Positions 17,420-26,004 of a stretch of 64,000 nucleotides of DNA are shown piece by piece (within the stretch, counting starts at the first letter, position 1; each line of letters opens with the position of its first letter). The DNA is from Litchfieldella xinjiangensis (lineage in GTDB: Bacteria > Pseudomonadota > Gammaproteobacteria > Pseudomonadales > Halomonadaceae), in assembly GCF_000759345.1 (NCBI RefSeq), contig NZ_JPZL01000001.1:992001-1056000 (forward strand), read 5' to 3'. Made by a program: the position numbers and the translations under genes. The notes beneath the pieces were generated by a model. The model was not told the origin of the DNA. It was given only the letters and a program-made list of their open reading frames with translations, and did not search any database.

Positions 17420-19687
17420 CGCCCCTAACTGGGGCATGTCCCCGTCGCTCTGGATTGGCGCTGCCTTGCCAAGCGAGAGCCGCGCCGCATTACCGACCAC
17501 GCTCAGCGAACTGAACGCCATGGCCAGGACCGCCACCAGCGGCGGTATGGGCATCGCCACGACGATGCCCAACGCCAGGGCGTTATAGAGCACTGACAGC
17601 ACCAGGTTCTGTCGCATGATGCGCCTGGCACGCCGCGCCAGCGCCAACGCCTGCACTACGCCATCCAGCCCGGGCTTGAGCAGCTGGATGGCCGCACTGT
17701 CCCGGGCTTGGGATGTGGCCTGATACGGCGCGATACCCACCTCGGCGGTGGCCAAAGCCAGCACGTCATTGATCCCGTCGCCGACAAACACGTTGGGCTT
17801 GGGCAAGGCTGCAACCAGACGCGCCTTACCCTCAGGCGTCTGCCCGGCAAAGCACTCGTCTGTTGCCAATCCCACACGGGAAGCGAGTTCCCGTACCCGG
17901 TCGGGACGATCTCCACTGATCATGGCAAGCGTCAGTCCTTGATCGCGCAAGCGCTGCAATTGGAACGCGGCACCGGGCGCAGTCGAATCGTCGAGCAGCA
18001 AGCGTCCCAACCAGCGGTGGCCACATGCCACGTGAACCTCGAGATGGGGGCTGCCCTCCAGCGCCGGCACCTCAATGCCGCATGCGCTCAGCCAATCGCT
18101 ACGCCCGATGCGCCAGGTCTCACCGCCTTCCTGCCACTCACGGCCGGCCCCGGCCACGTCCTTGATGGCGTCTGAATCCCTAAAAGCGCCAGGGGCACCT
18201 TCGAGCATGGTTTCGCTATCGTCAGCCAGAAGGCCGCGCTGCCAGGCGGCCTGGCGAATGGCTCTGGCCAGTGGATGCTCGCTCGTCGCCTCGAGTCGGG
18301 CTGCCCATGTCAGCAATCCAGACGCATCGACGCCTTCGGCCGCTTCCATGGCAGTGAGTGTCACGCTGCCGGTCTCGGTCAGTGTGCCCGTCTTGTCGAA
18401 CGCCACAGCGCGTGCCTGACCGGCACTCTCCAGTGCGGTCAGATCACGAAACGCGATGCCTTGGGCCACGGCCCGGTCGGAGGCCGAGAGCAATACCATG
18501 GGAATTGCCAGCCCCACGGCACAGGGACAGGCGACCACCAACACCGAGAGCGCACGCACGAAGGCTTCCTCGGGGGGTAACCCAGTCAGCAGCAGTACGG
18601 CCAATACGAGCCCCGACAGCACCATGGCCAAGGGACTCAGCCAGGCGGCAAAGCGATCGGCCAAGCGTTGAAGGCCTTGCTTGCGGGCATGCAACTCAAG
18701 CGTGCGACGCTGCAGTCGATCCAGATAGCCCTCGCCGTCGACTGCCGTGACCTCAAGCGTCAGTGGAGGCCCAAGATTGCGGCACCCTGCCGTCAGTGCA
18801 TCGCCCCGGGTCCGATGCTGCGGGCGACTCTCACCACTCACCGATGACAGGTCGAGGCGTGCCTCGGCATCGATCAGCGTGCCATCCAGAGGCACGGTAT
18901 CCTGGGTGTCGACCCGCAAACGATCGCCGTGCGTCACCGTGCTGCGTGGAACCTCTACCCAGCGACCCGCCTCGAGGCGTGTGACCGAATCAGGCGGCGT
19001 ATATAAATTGCCAAGTGCCCGTAGCCCCTTGTAGCGGGCCAGCGTTTCGACCAGCCGCCCCGCCAGCAACAGGGTTACCAGCATGACGGCCGTGTCGAAA
19101 TAGACATCGACGACGCCCTGCCACAGCAACCACAGCGACACCAGCATGGCCCCGAGGACACCTAGTGACACCAGGACATCCATGCCCGGTCGACGTGCCA
19201 GCAGGGTTCGCCAAGCGGCCCGATAGAAAGGCCGCGCCGCATAGACGACGACCGGCAGCGCGAACGCCCCCGATACCAGCGCCAGAATCCTGTCCAGACG
19301 CGCATCACCCATGGCATCCACATAGATCAGCAGTGAGGCCAGCAGCGTCCACATGCCAAAGCTCATCGCCACCAGCAGGCGCATGACCAGCAGCCGGCTC
19401 TCGGTTTCCAGGCGGGCTTCGGCACTGGCGACCTCGGCCAGGGGCACCACGCCATAGTCCAGGCGCTCGAGCTGTCGCGCCAAGCCGTCCTGCGCGATCC
19501 CCTCCGCGGTACCCCTGACCCATAACGTGGCCGTGGCGTAGTTGACCCGCGCCTCGGCCACGCCGGCGCGGCGCCGTAGTTCAGCCTCGATGGCCAGGGC
19601 GCAGCTCGTGCACCACATGCCCGTGACCGAGTACAGCGCCTCCTCACCCGCTATCGACTCCTCGGGGGCCGCAGCCGTCGCTTCCAT
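17393..19687 (-). CDS. Cu(I)-translocating P1B-type ATPase
   Basis: This inner-membrane pump exports Cu(I). The 764 residues comprise one N-terminal heavy-metal domain with TGMWCTSCALAIEAEL (CxxC at about 26-29), eight predicted membrane segments, and the CPC site in VVACPCAVGLAIP. The phosphorylation motif DKTGTLTETGSVT and the GDGINDVLALA hinge follow. LYNALALG in helix 7 and MAFSSLSVVG in helix 8 are the Cu(I)-class (P1B-1) ligands. It could serve efflux (CopA) or deliver copper to oxidases (CcoI/CtpA class); no cbb3 oxidase gene is nearby. ATG 19687 has GGAG upstream. It is divergent from dsbG and overlaps the end of the phosphorylase gene. Confidence 0.9.
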   Translation of the reverse strand: MEATAAAPEESIAGEEALYSVTGMWCTSCALAIEAELRRRAGVAEARVNYATATLWVRGTAEGIAQDGLARQLERLDYGVVPLAEVASAEARLETESRLLVMRLLVAMSFGMWTLLASLLIYVDAMGDARLDRILALVSGAFALPVVVYAARPFYRAAWRTLLARRPGMDVLVSLGVLGAMLVSLWLLWQGVVDVYFDTAVMLVTLLLAGRLVETLARYKGLRALGNLYTPPDSVTRLEAGRWVEVPRSTVTHGDRLRVDTQDTVPLDGTLIDAEARLDLSSVSGESRPQHRTRGDALTAGCRNLGPPLTLEVTAVDGEGYLDRLQRRTLELHARKQGLQRLADRFAAWLSPLAMVLSGLVLAVLLLTGLPPEEAFVRALSVLVVACPCAVGLAIPMVLLSASDRAVAQGIAFRDLTALESAGQARAVAFDKTGTLTETGSVTLTAMEAAEGVDASGLLTWAARLEATSEHPLARAIRQAAWQRGLLADDSETMLEGAPGAFRDSDAIKDVAGAGREWQEGGETWRIGRSDWLSACGIEVPALEGSPHLEVHVACGHRWLGRLLLDDSTAPGAAFQLQRLRDQGLTLAMISGDRPDRVRELASRVGLATDECFAGQTPEGKARLVAALPKPNVFVGDGINDVLALATAEVGIAPYQATSQARDSAAIQLLKPGLDGVVQALALARRARRIMRQNLVLSVLYNALALGIVVAMPIPPLVAVLAMAFSSLSVVGNAARLSLGKAAPIQSDGDMPQLGASRAPLHQP

Positions 19688-19811
19688 GCGTCGCTCCTCG
19701 ATGGTGGGTCTGCATTCAGCTTAGGGCAAACCCAAAGCGGGGCCAGCCTGGCCCGCCCCGCCATGCTATGGTTGGCCTTTGTGCACCGGCTTTGCCTTGG
19801 CAGGAGACCCC

Positions 19812-20573
19812 ATGTTGATACGCCTCGTTACCGCGCTTGTTGCCTTGACCGCCGGCCCCGCACTGGCTGCCGACTGGCCGGCCCCCGTTCAGGCCATGGC
19901 CGACCAGGGGCTGACCATCCACGACGCCTTCGAAGCCCCCGGCGGACTCACCGGTTATGCCGCCAGCTACCAGGGCCAGGAGATGGCCATCTACCTGACC
20001 GAGGATGGCGAGCATGCGGTGGTTGGCAACCTGGTGGATGCCGAAGGGAACAACCTGTCGCTGGCCCCGCTCGAACGCCTGGTGCGCGCCCCGCAGGATA
20101 ACCAGTTATGGCAAGACCTGGGCAACAGCCACTGGATTCGTGACGGCGATACGGACGCGCCCCGAATCGTATACACCTTCACTGATCCCAACTGCGCCTA
20201 CTGCCGCCAATTCTGGGAGCAGACACGACCCTGGGTCGAGGCCGGCAAGGTCCAGCTTCGGCATATCATGGTGGGTATTCTCGAGCACGACAGCCCCCGC
20301 AAGGCAGTATCGCTGCTCGCCGCGGAGGACCCCAGCGCGGCCCTGATTGCCAATCATCATGGCGAACCGGTGGAATGGCTCGAGACGTTGCCCAGGAAGT
20401 GGGAGGTGGCCCTGCTCGAGAACCACCAGCTCTTCGAGAGCCTGGGCTTTCAGGCGACACCCAGTACGCTCTATCAGCGCGATGGGTTGGTCGAGGCCGC
20501 CCATGGCCTGCCGGAAGCGGGGCAGTTGTCCGAGGTGATGGGAAGCGAGGAACCTGCCGGCACGGGTCAATGA
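19812..20573 (+). CDS. dsbG: Periplasmic thiol:disulfide interchange protein, DsbG type
   Basis: The product is 253 residues with a signal peptide ending near GPALAADWP (about residue 20). An N-terminal DsbC/DsbG-type dimerisation region is followed by a thioredoxin fold with the redox motif C128-A-Y-C131 in FTDPNCAYCRQFWEQ. DsbG isomerises disulfides and protects single cysteines from sulfenylation in the periplasm; DsbC is a close alternative, but the overall pattern, with TPSTLY near the C-terminus, fits DsbG better. ATG 19812 has AGGAG at 19802-19806; an upstream in-frame start at 19779 would spoil the signal peptide. It is divergent from the Cu-ATPase, which suits copper-induced thiol damage. 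Confidence 0.85.
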   Translation: MLIRLVTALVALTAGPALAADWPAPVQAMADQGLTIHDAFEAPGGLTGYAASYQGQEMAIYLTEDGEHAVVGNLVDAEGNNLSLAPLERLVRAPQDNQLWQDLGNSHWIRDGDTDAPRIVYTFTDPNCAYCRQFWEQTRPWVEAGKVQLRHIMVGILEHDSPRKAVSLLAAEDPSAALIANHHGEPVEWLETLPRKWEVALLENHQLFESLGFQATPSTLYQRDGLVEAAHGLPEAGQLSEVMGSEEPAGTGQ

Positions 20574-20616
20574 GCCCCGCCCCGGCATCCCGATTCTCAC
20601 GCTACGTTCTGTCCCG

Positions 20617-21837
20617 CTACACCTTGCCCTTGTTGTCGAGTTCGACGGCGGCATGCATCCGCTCGAGGAGATCGGGAATCGCCGCCTGTACGCGGTTCCA
20701 GCTGGGAATGAAGGGCTTGTCCCGCGGGTTGTCGAGGAAGGCTTCACCCGCTTCCATGATGTTCGAGGCAAACATCTCCACGGCCTGCTCCTCGCTGTGC
20801 CGGTCGAGCTTGAGCCCGTTCATGGTGGCATCGTTGTCATAGGTCTCGATCAGGTCGAGGGCGATGCGATAGTACGTGGCCTTGATGGTTCGGAAACTCT
20901 CGGCATTGATCTGGACACCGAGGGTGGCCAGCTTGCGGTACAGCGCCTTGGCGATGTCGAGGCTCATGCGATTGAGACCGCCGCCCGGGTCATCCTGGGA
21001 GACCGGCTGATGCTTGTGGTCGTACATGTCGGCGATGTCGACCTGGCACAGGCGCTTGGTCGAGTAGTTGCGGTGAACCTCAGACAGAACACCGATCTCC
21101 AGGCCCCAGTCGCTGGGAATGCGAATATCATCCAACACGTCGGCCCGCATCGAGAATTCGCCCGACAGCGGATAACGGAAGCTGTCGAGATAATCCAGGA
21201 AGGGCAGCGGCCCGTAGATCTTCTTCAGGGCACGAATCAGCGGAGTAACCATCAGGCGAGCCACACGGCCGTTGAGCTTGCCCTCGGCGATGCGCGAGTA
21301 ATAGCCCTTGCAGAATTCGTAGTTGAACTGGGGGTGGGCGACCGGATAGATCAATCGCGCCAGGAGCGAACGGTCGTAGGTCACGATGTCGCAATCATGC
21401 AGGGCGACCGCCTCGGATCGCCTTGAAGCCTGGATATATCCCGAGCAGTACCAGACGTTACGCCCCTTGCCTGGCTCCGACGGTGCCAGCCCCATTTCGG
21501 CGAGTTCTTCATCCAGCGCCTGCAGCCTCGGCCCGTCGTGCCACAGGATGCGATGATGCTGCGGCAGGCGAGAGAAGAACTCACGGGCTTGAAGGAATTG
21601 GTCCCGGTCGGCCTTGTCCAGACCGATCACGATTTCGGAGAGATAAGGTACCTTGGATAGCTCGTCGACGATGTGCGACAACGCCGGTCCCTCGAGCTCG
21701 GCATAGAGCGAGGGCAGGATTAATCCCATCGGCCGGCGCATCGAGAAACGCACCAGATCCGCCTCGAGCGCCTCGACAGGGCGTCGGGTCAAGTTGTGAA
21801 AATTGGTGATGATTCCATTCTGATAGAAATCGCTCAT
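20617..21837 (-). CDS. gpgS: Glucosyl-3-phosphoglycerate synthase (GT81)
   Basis: GpgS transfers glucose from an NDP-glucose to D-3-phosphoglycerate, the first step of glucosylglycerate synthesis in the cytosol. The 406-residue protein has a GT-A fold with GLILPSLYAELEG near residue 38, a metal-binding D148-C-D150 in VALHDCDIVTYDRSLLARL, and a C-terminal helical domain. LEIGVLSEVHRNY fits the acceptor region of the family. Mannosyl-3-phosphoglycerate synthase is the main alternative. ATG 21837 has a strong AGGAGG (21845-21850) and overlaps the gpgP stop by 4 bases, so the two are co-translated. The 24 codons upstream are out of family. Confidence 0.88.
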   Translation of the reverse strand: MSDFYQNGIITNFHNLTRRPVEALEADLVRFSMRRPMGLILPSLYAELEGPALSHIVDELSKVPYLSEIVIGLDKADRDQFLQAREFFSRLPQHHRILWHDGPRLQALDEELAEMGLAPSEPGKGRNVWYCSGYIQASRRSEAVALHDCDIVTYDRSLLARLIYPVAHPQFNYEFCKGYYSRIAEGKLNGRVARLMVTPLIRALKKIYGPLPFLDYLDSFRYPLSGEFSMRADVLDDIRIPSDWGLEIGVLSEVHRNYSTKRLCQVDIADMYDHKHQPVSQDDPGGGLNRMSLDIAKALYRKLATLGVQINAESFRTIKATYYRIALDLIETYDNDATMNGLKLDRHSEEQAVEMFASNIMEAGEAFLDNPRDKPFIPSWNRVQAAIPDLLERMHAAVELDNKGKV

Positions 21838-22718
21838 GCATGGCCCTCCTCGGCCTTGGCTAACGGGGGAATGTCCCTCCCCCACCAATGTTCCAATCCT
21901 TCGGCCCAACCTTGTGGGCCATAGGCGTCTGTTCGATAGAGCCGCTTGGCGTCGACATCGACCGCGTGCCCATGCCGACCGCGAACCAGCACGGCCAGTT
22001 CCGTTGCCTCGAGCAACGAAATGTCATTTGGGCCATCGCCCAGCCCCAGCGTTACCGGGTGATGACCGCGCAGCGATACAAAGCGCTCGGTAAGCCAGTG
22101 AAGGGCCCCGCCTTTATCAACGTCACCCATCACATGGAAGAACCGTCCCCCGCGTGTCAGGCGCAGCCCATCGTTGCCCAGCGCGTCGACGAAGCGTTCC
22201 AGGGCGTCCTCGCCGTCGTCCCACAAGAGCGGTTCGCTGCCTTCACGTACCCGTGCCTGTCGGGCCTTGGGGTCGGGCAGCCCGGTAGCCTCCATTATCT
22301 CCTCGAGACTCATGTCCCCCATGCTGCGAAAGCGAACATTGAGGCGATCACGCAGGATTTCCAGGCGTTGTCGAATGAAGCCGATATCCAGGCTTGGCGT
22401 CTTGATCTGCAAACCATCGACATTGGCCGGATCCCGGTCGAGACGCGCATGTTGCCAGGCTGGGGGCAAGCCGATGACGGCCCCGTTTTCGGCGATGAAT
22501 GGACACTCGCCAAGACCGAGCTCGAGTCGCAGCGACAGAAGCTCCGCGCGGGTCTTGCTGGTCACCGGGATGACGGGGACTCCCGCCTGCTTGAGCCGTG
22601 CCAGCCAGCCGCTGGCGGGCTCCCAGTCGTAGGTATCGTGGTCGAGCAAGGTCCCATCGAGATCGGTAAATACCAGGCGCGGTTGTAGGGGAGCGCAAGA
22701 GCTCGTTGAAGGGGGCAT
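21834..22718 (-). CDS. gpgP: Glucosyl/mannosyl-3-phosphoglycerate phosphatase (HAD type)
   Basis: This enzyme removes the phosphate from glucosyl-3-phosphoglycerate to give glucosylglycerate. The 294 residues form a class IIB HAD phosphatase. Motif I is FTDLDGTLLD with nucleophile D19 and acid/base D21, motif II is VIPVTSKTRAE, and motif IV is TLGLGDGPNDISLLE. The family is named for mannosyl-3-phosphoglycerate phosphatase and accepts both substrates; pairing with GpgS decides the role. It is the first gene of the two-gene operon, with GAGG 7 bases before ATG 22718 and a sigma-54/NtrC-like control region upstream. The glyA terminator isolates it from the preceding gene. Confidence 0.88.
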   Translation of the reverse strand: MPPSTSSCAPLQPRLVFTDLDGTLLDHDTYDWEPASGWLARLKQAGVPVIPVTSKTRAELLSLRLELGLGECPFIAENGAVIGLPPAWQHARLDRDPANVDGLQIKTPSLDIGFIRQRLEILRDRLNVRFRSMGDMSLEEIMEATGLPDPKARQARVREGSEPLLWDDGEDALERFVDALGNDGLRLTRGGRFFHVMGDVDKGGALHWLTERFVSLRGHHPVTLGLGDGPNDISLLEATELAVLVRGRHGHAVDVDAKRLYRTDAYGPQGWAEGLEHWWGRDIPPLAKAEEGHA

Positions 22719-22753
22719 ATCGACACCTCAAGCTGACGTTCTACGGTGAAGCT

Positions 22754-22769
22754 AGCACGTCGCGTGCCA
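22754..22769 (-). promoter_or_regulatory. Candidate sigma-54 promoter of gpgP-gpgS
   Basis: Read on the minus strand, TGGCACGCGACGTGCT contains an exact -24 element TGGCACG and a -12 element GTGCT (consensus TTGCW). GG and GC are 10 bases apart. The predicted start is near 22743, 25 bases before the gpgP ATG and upstream of its GAGG site. The same bases form a GCACG-TCG-CGTGC palindrome, so an operator is an alternative. Confidence 0.62.
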
Positions 22770-22842
22770 CCTCGCCGAATCGCAGACGACGCGGCTACCA
22801 CGCCGCATGGGAGCCGCGCATCGCGAGACGCCACGCCTGCCG

Positions 22843-22859
22843 CGCACCGCCTTGGTGCA
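22843..22859. promoter_or_regulatory. Candidate NtrC binding site upstream of gpgP
   Basis: On the minus strand the sequence is TGCACCAAGGCGGTGCG. The inner 15 bases, GCACC-N5-GGTGC, are a perfect dyad of the form and spacing of NtrC enhancer sites. The centre (22851) is 108 bases upstream of the predicted sigma-54 start, the position of an NtrC site at E. coli glnAp2. Confidence 0.65.
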
Positions 22860-22889
22860 TTAGTGGCGGATCCCGCCCTATCCCATGAC

Positions 22890-22916
22890 GAAAACGCCCC
22901 GGCAAGGCCGGGGCGT
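22890..22916 (-). terminator. Rho-independent terminator of glyA
   Basis: On the minus strand ACGCCCCGGC and GCCGGGGCGT form a perfect 10-base-pair stem (22894-22903 with 22907-22916) with a 3-base loop. A T run follows (complement of 22891-22894). It lies 30 bases after the glyA stop and ahead of gpgP. Confidence 0.9.
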
Positions 22917-22946
22917 GTACTAGCAAGCGGACAACTACGGTCGCGG

Positions 22947-24212
22947 TCAGCCACGATAAACCGGGAAGCGGGCGCAGACGGTTTCGACCTTGGCCTTGAC
23001 GTCGGCTTCGGCCGTGGCGGAATCGCCCTTGGCCATGGCGTCGAGAATGTCGCAGATCCAGCCGGCCAGGTCGCGGCATTCGGTTTCGCCAAAGCCGCGG
23101 GTGGTCACGGCCGGCGTGCCGATACGCAGTCCCGAGGTGACGAACGGGCTCTGCGGGTCGCCGGGTACCGCATTCTTGTTTACAGTAATGTGGGCACGAC
23201 CCAACGCGGCGTCCGCATCCTTACCGGTCAGCCCCTGCTTGATCAAGGACAGCAGGAACAGGTGATCTTCGGTGCCGCCGGAGACGACGTCATAGCCGCG
23301 TTCGATGAAGACGCTGGCCATGGCCTGGGCGTTCTTTACCACCTGGCCCTGGTAGGTCTTGAACTCCGGCGCCATGGCTTCCTTGAAACACACCGCCTTG
23401 GCCGCGATCACGTGCATCAGCGGGCCACCCTGGCCCCCCGGGAATACCGCCGATTGAAGCTTCTTCTCGATATCGGCATCGCCCTCGGCGGACAGGATCA
23501 GCCCCCCGCGCGGGCCGCGCAGCGTCTTGTGCGTCGTGGTTGTTACCACATGTGCGTGCTGCAGCGGGCTGGGGTAGTGGCCGGTGGCAACCAGGCCCGC
23601 GATGTGGGCCATGTCGACCAGCAGGTAGGCGCCCACTTCATCGGCGATCTCCCGGAACTTGGCCCAGTCGATGATCTGGGAATAGGCCGAGAAGCCCGCG
23701 ACGATCATCTTCGGCTGACTTTCCCGCGCCAGGCGCGCCACCTCGTCATAATCGATGCGACCGCTCTCATCGATGCCGTACTGCACGGCATTGTAGTGCT
23801 TGCCCGAGAAGTTGGGCTTGGCGCCGTGGGTCAAGTGGCCGCCGGCATCCAGGCTCATGCCGAGAACGGTATCGCCCGGCTTGACCAAGGCCTGGAATAC
23901 CGCCCCGTTGGCCTGAGAGCCGGAGTGCGGCTGGACATTGGCATAGGTAGCATCGAACAGCTGCTTGGCGTAATCGATGGCCAACTGTTCAACCACGTCG
24001 ACGTGTTCGCAGCCGCCATAATAGCGCTTGCCTGGGTAGCCTTCCGCGTACTTGTTGGTCAGCTGGGTACCTTGGGCTTCCATGACCCGCGGGCTGGCGT
24101 AGTTCTCGGAGGCGATCAGCTCGATGTGCGCTTCCTGACGAGCGACTTCCTTCTGCATCGCATCGAACAGGGCGTCATCGAAACCGGCGATCTGCATGTC
24201 ACGGCTGAACAT
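22947..24212 (-). CDS. glyA: Serine hydroxymethyltransferase
   Basis: GlyA is the PLP enzyme that interconverts serine and glycine with tetrahydrofolate, the main source of one-carbon units. The 421-residue length is normal. Landmarks are [36 protein letters not shown], and the PLP lysine in [18 protein letters not shown]. The N-terminus [12 protein letters not shown] fits the family. AGGA lies 9 bases upstream of ATG 24212. It has a strong terminator. Its leader holds a perfect 10-base-pair inverted repeat. Confidence 0.97.
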   Translation of the reverse strand: MFSRDMQIAGFDDALFDAMQKEVARQEAHIELIASENYASPRVMEAQGTQLTNKYAEGYPGKRYYGGCEHVDVVEQLAIDYAKQLFDATYANVQPHSGSQANGAVFQALVKPGDTVLGMSLDAGGHLTHGAKPNFSGKHYNAVQYGIDESGRIDYDEVARLARESQPKMIVAGFSAYSQIIDWAKFREIADEVGAYLLVDMAHIAGLVATGHYPSPLQHAHVVTTTTHKTLRGPRGGLILSAEGDADIEKKLQSAVFPGGQGGPLMHVIAAKAVCFKEAMAPEFKTYQGQVVKNAQAMASVFIERGYDVVSGGTEDHLFLLSLIKQGLTGKDADAALGRAHITVNKNAVPGDPQSPFVTSGLRIGTPAVTTRGFGETECRDLAGWICDILDAMAKGDSATAEADVKAKVETVCARFPVYRG

Positions 24213-24270
24213 CGGAGGGGATCCTCGAAATCACGGGAAAATCGAAGCCACAATCATACCCCAGCCCTCC

Positions 24271-24292
24271 CCGCCTTTCACATGAAAGGCGG
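24271..24292. repeat. Perfect 10-base-pair inverted repeat in the glyA leader
   Basis: CCGCCTTTCA (24271-24280) and TGAAAGGCGG (24283-24292) are exact inverted complements around CA. As RNA it would form a 9-base-pair stem with an ACAT tetraloop. It lies 58 bases before glyA and 67 bases after the upstream gene. No T tract follows, so it may be an operator rather than a terminator. Confidence 0.65.
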
Positions 24293-24359
24293 TCATTGCA
24301 AAGGCGAGAATTTCTCACTCTGAGTTTAGCGAGACTGAAGCGTGCCGTTGGGCGCATCG

Positions 24360-25772
24360 TCAGCGGGTTTCGACCTGCAACTGGAGGCGTTGCGGCAAGG
24401 CCAATGGATCGTCGCGATAGGTTCCCAGATCGCTCTCGGCGGGCAGGCTCGCCGAGACCGTCATTTCGCTGACCTGCCCTGCCAGCATGTCGACCAGGGC
24501 CAAGAGTACCGTCTGCACCTCCCTGCCGAGCATCATGCCGAAGCCCCGCGCCTGGGTCCGTGCCTGTTCGATATAGTGCTGCTCGGTGACCCCGGCCATG
24601 GCCGCACCCACCGGCGCGATGCGGCGAAACAGCCCGAGCTCCTCGAGGCGCAGCACCACGTCCCCGCCCAGCAGTGTCAACGTCTCGACATCGTCCAGCC
24701 CGGCCAGGTACGTCGAGGGCTCGACACCCGAGGGAATCTCAACCGGCAGATCCATATCGAACCCCAGGCGCACGGCATCGGTGATATCGATCAGGCTCTC
24801 GGTGACGAGACGATAGGCGCCGCCTTCGGGCTGCCAGCGACCGGTAAAGGCGGCGTCAAGGGCAAGCTCCCCACTGCTGCCGGTCAATACATTGCTCACC
24901 ATACGTAGCTGTGCGCGCTCGGCAGGGGGAGCCATCTCGATCATGCGATTGAGATCCAGATACAGCGCATCGAGCCATAGCCCACCCTCACCATCTTCCA
25001 TGTTGCCATCCAGGCGTAGCGAGTCGAGACGCCCCACCAGGCGGTCGGCCTCGACCTGGAGACTCTTCATAAGCAGCTCACCGACCCTGGCTGTGGCTTC
25101 GTCATCGAGGTCATGGGCATCGGTAATCGAAAGCGATGCCAGACGGAAATATCCTGATCCCAACTCACCGAGCGCTTGGCCCTCCCCCGCAAGATCGTGG
25201 AAGACCAGCGAGCCCACCCGATTCTCGGCGAGATCACTGCCTTCGATGCGCGCGACCTTGAGCCGCCCACGGCTACCGGCCATGGGGGTGTCGCCAATGC
25301 CGCTCTTGGCTATCTCGGAGGTCAGATCGAGGGCCAGGGAGTCGAGCGTGAGCCCCTCGGCCTGCCATGACGAGGTCGATGACGTGTCGTGCAGCGGAAA
25401 CACGGCATGCGAGGGCGATTCGAAGGTCAGGCTCGCGATATCGACCACGGTCAGCCCGGTCAGGTCATCCTCGACGCGCAGGCCTTCGATCGTCACGGCA
25501 TCGGGGGCGTCGTAATCGCCACGAACCGTGTAACGGTCGATCGACACACGCTCGCCTTCGCCACTATCGAAGACGAGCGCCTCGGCCACGGCACGTTGGC
25601 CCAGGGACAGTCTGGGCGAGGAGAGCTCGCCGATGCTGAGCGATCCATGCGTTCCAAACGCCTCGCGCAGGTCGGACTCCAGACGTTCGGGGCTAGCCTC
25701 TATCGCGTCCACTGCCATGAAAGGCAGCCCCAGCATCACGCCCAGCATGGCCATACACCGCCTGTATTTCAT
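24360..25772 (-). CDS. Exported protein of unknown function, 470 residues
   Basis: I do not recognise this family. The N-terminus (MKYRRCMAMLGVMLGLPFMAVDAIEAS) is a signal peptide or membrane anchor with cleavage likely near residue 23. The rest is strongly acidic and built of repeated short beta-strand patterns (for example VSIDRYTVRGDY, VTIEGLRVEDDL, LTLDSLALDLT, ARIEGSDLAENRVGSLVF). This alternation resembles AsmA-like or DUF945-like periplasmic beta-rich proteins, but no signature motif is present. AGGAG lies 8 bases before ATG 25772. It is upstream of glyA on the same strand and borders the accessory glycan island. Confidence 0.6.
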   Translation of the reverse strand: MKYRRCMAMLGVMLGLPFMAVDAIEASPERLESDLREAFGTHGSLSIGELSSPRLSLGQRAVAEALVFDSGEGERVSIDRYTVRGDYDAPDAVTIEGLRVEDDLTGLTVVDIASLTFESPSHAVFPLHDTSSTSSWQAEGLTLDSLALDLTSEIAKSGIGDTPMAGSRGRLKVARIEGSDLAENRVGSLVFHDLAGEGQALGELGSGYFRLASLSITDAHDLDDEATARVGELLMKSLQVEADRLVGRLDSLRLDGNMEDGEGGLWLDALYLDLNRMIEMAPPAERAQLRMVSNVLTGSSGELALDAAFTGRWQPEGGAYRLVTESLIDITDAVRLGFDMDLPVEIPSGVEPSTYLAGLDDVETLTLLGGDVVLRLEELGLFRRIAPVGAAMAGVTEQHYIEQARTQARGFGMMLGREVQTVLLALVDMLAGQVSEMTVSASLPAESDLGTYRDDPLALPQRLQLQVETR

Positions 25773-25892
25773 TCACTCATCTCCTGCAGGATCGATACGC
25801 CTGCGAGCCGGCACATGAGGCGAAGACTGTGCTGGACGTGCAAAACGTCATCATGGTTACTCTTTCTTCCCATGCGCCTCATGCAATGCGAG

Positions 25893-25945
25893 GGAGGAAA
25901 TTCAACTTAACAAAACTAAACAAAAAACATATCTTAAATATAATC
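25893..25945. other. AT-rich segment at the left edge of the glycan island
   Basis: This stretch is almost entirely A, T and C-flanked A runs, in sharp contrast to the GC-rich surroundings. It contains TATAAT at 25939-25944, but no convincing -35 box stands 16-18 bases away. It probably holds the promoter of the glycosyltransferase gene at 26005; the compositional break also suggests acquired DNA. Confidence 0.45.
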
Positions 25946-26004
25946 CAACTCGTCATCGCTGAGAACGCTTTCTGGTCGCCGATGCTTATCCGTGCGAGAA
26001 GTTC

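Noticed and set aside
17393-19687. Cadmium/zinc ATPase
   Set aside because: The CPC motif with helix 7 YN and helix 8 MxxSS residues is the Cu(I) class.
25939-25944. TATAAT as a firm sigma-70 promoter for the glycosyltransferase
   Set aside because: No -35 box at proper spacing; in such AT-rich DNA a match is expected by chance.
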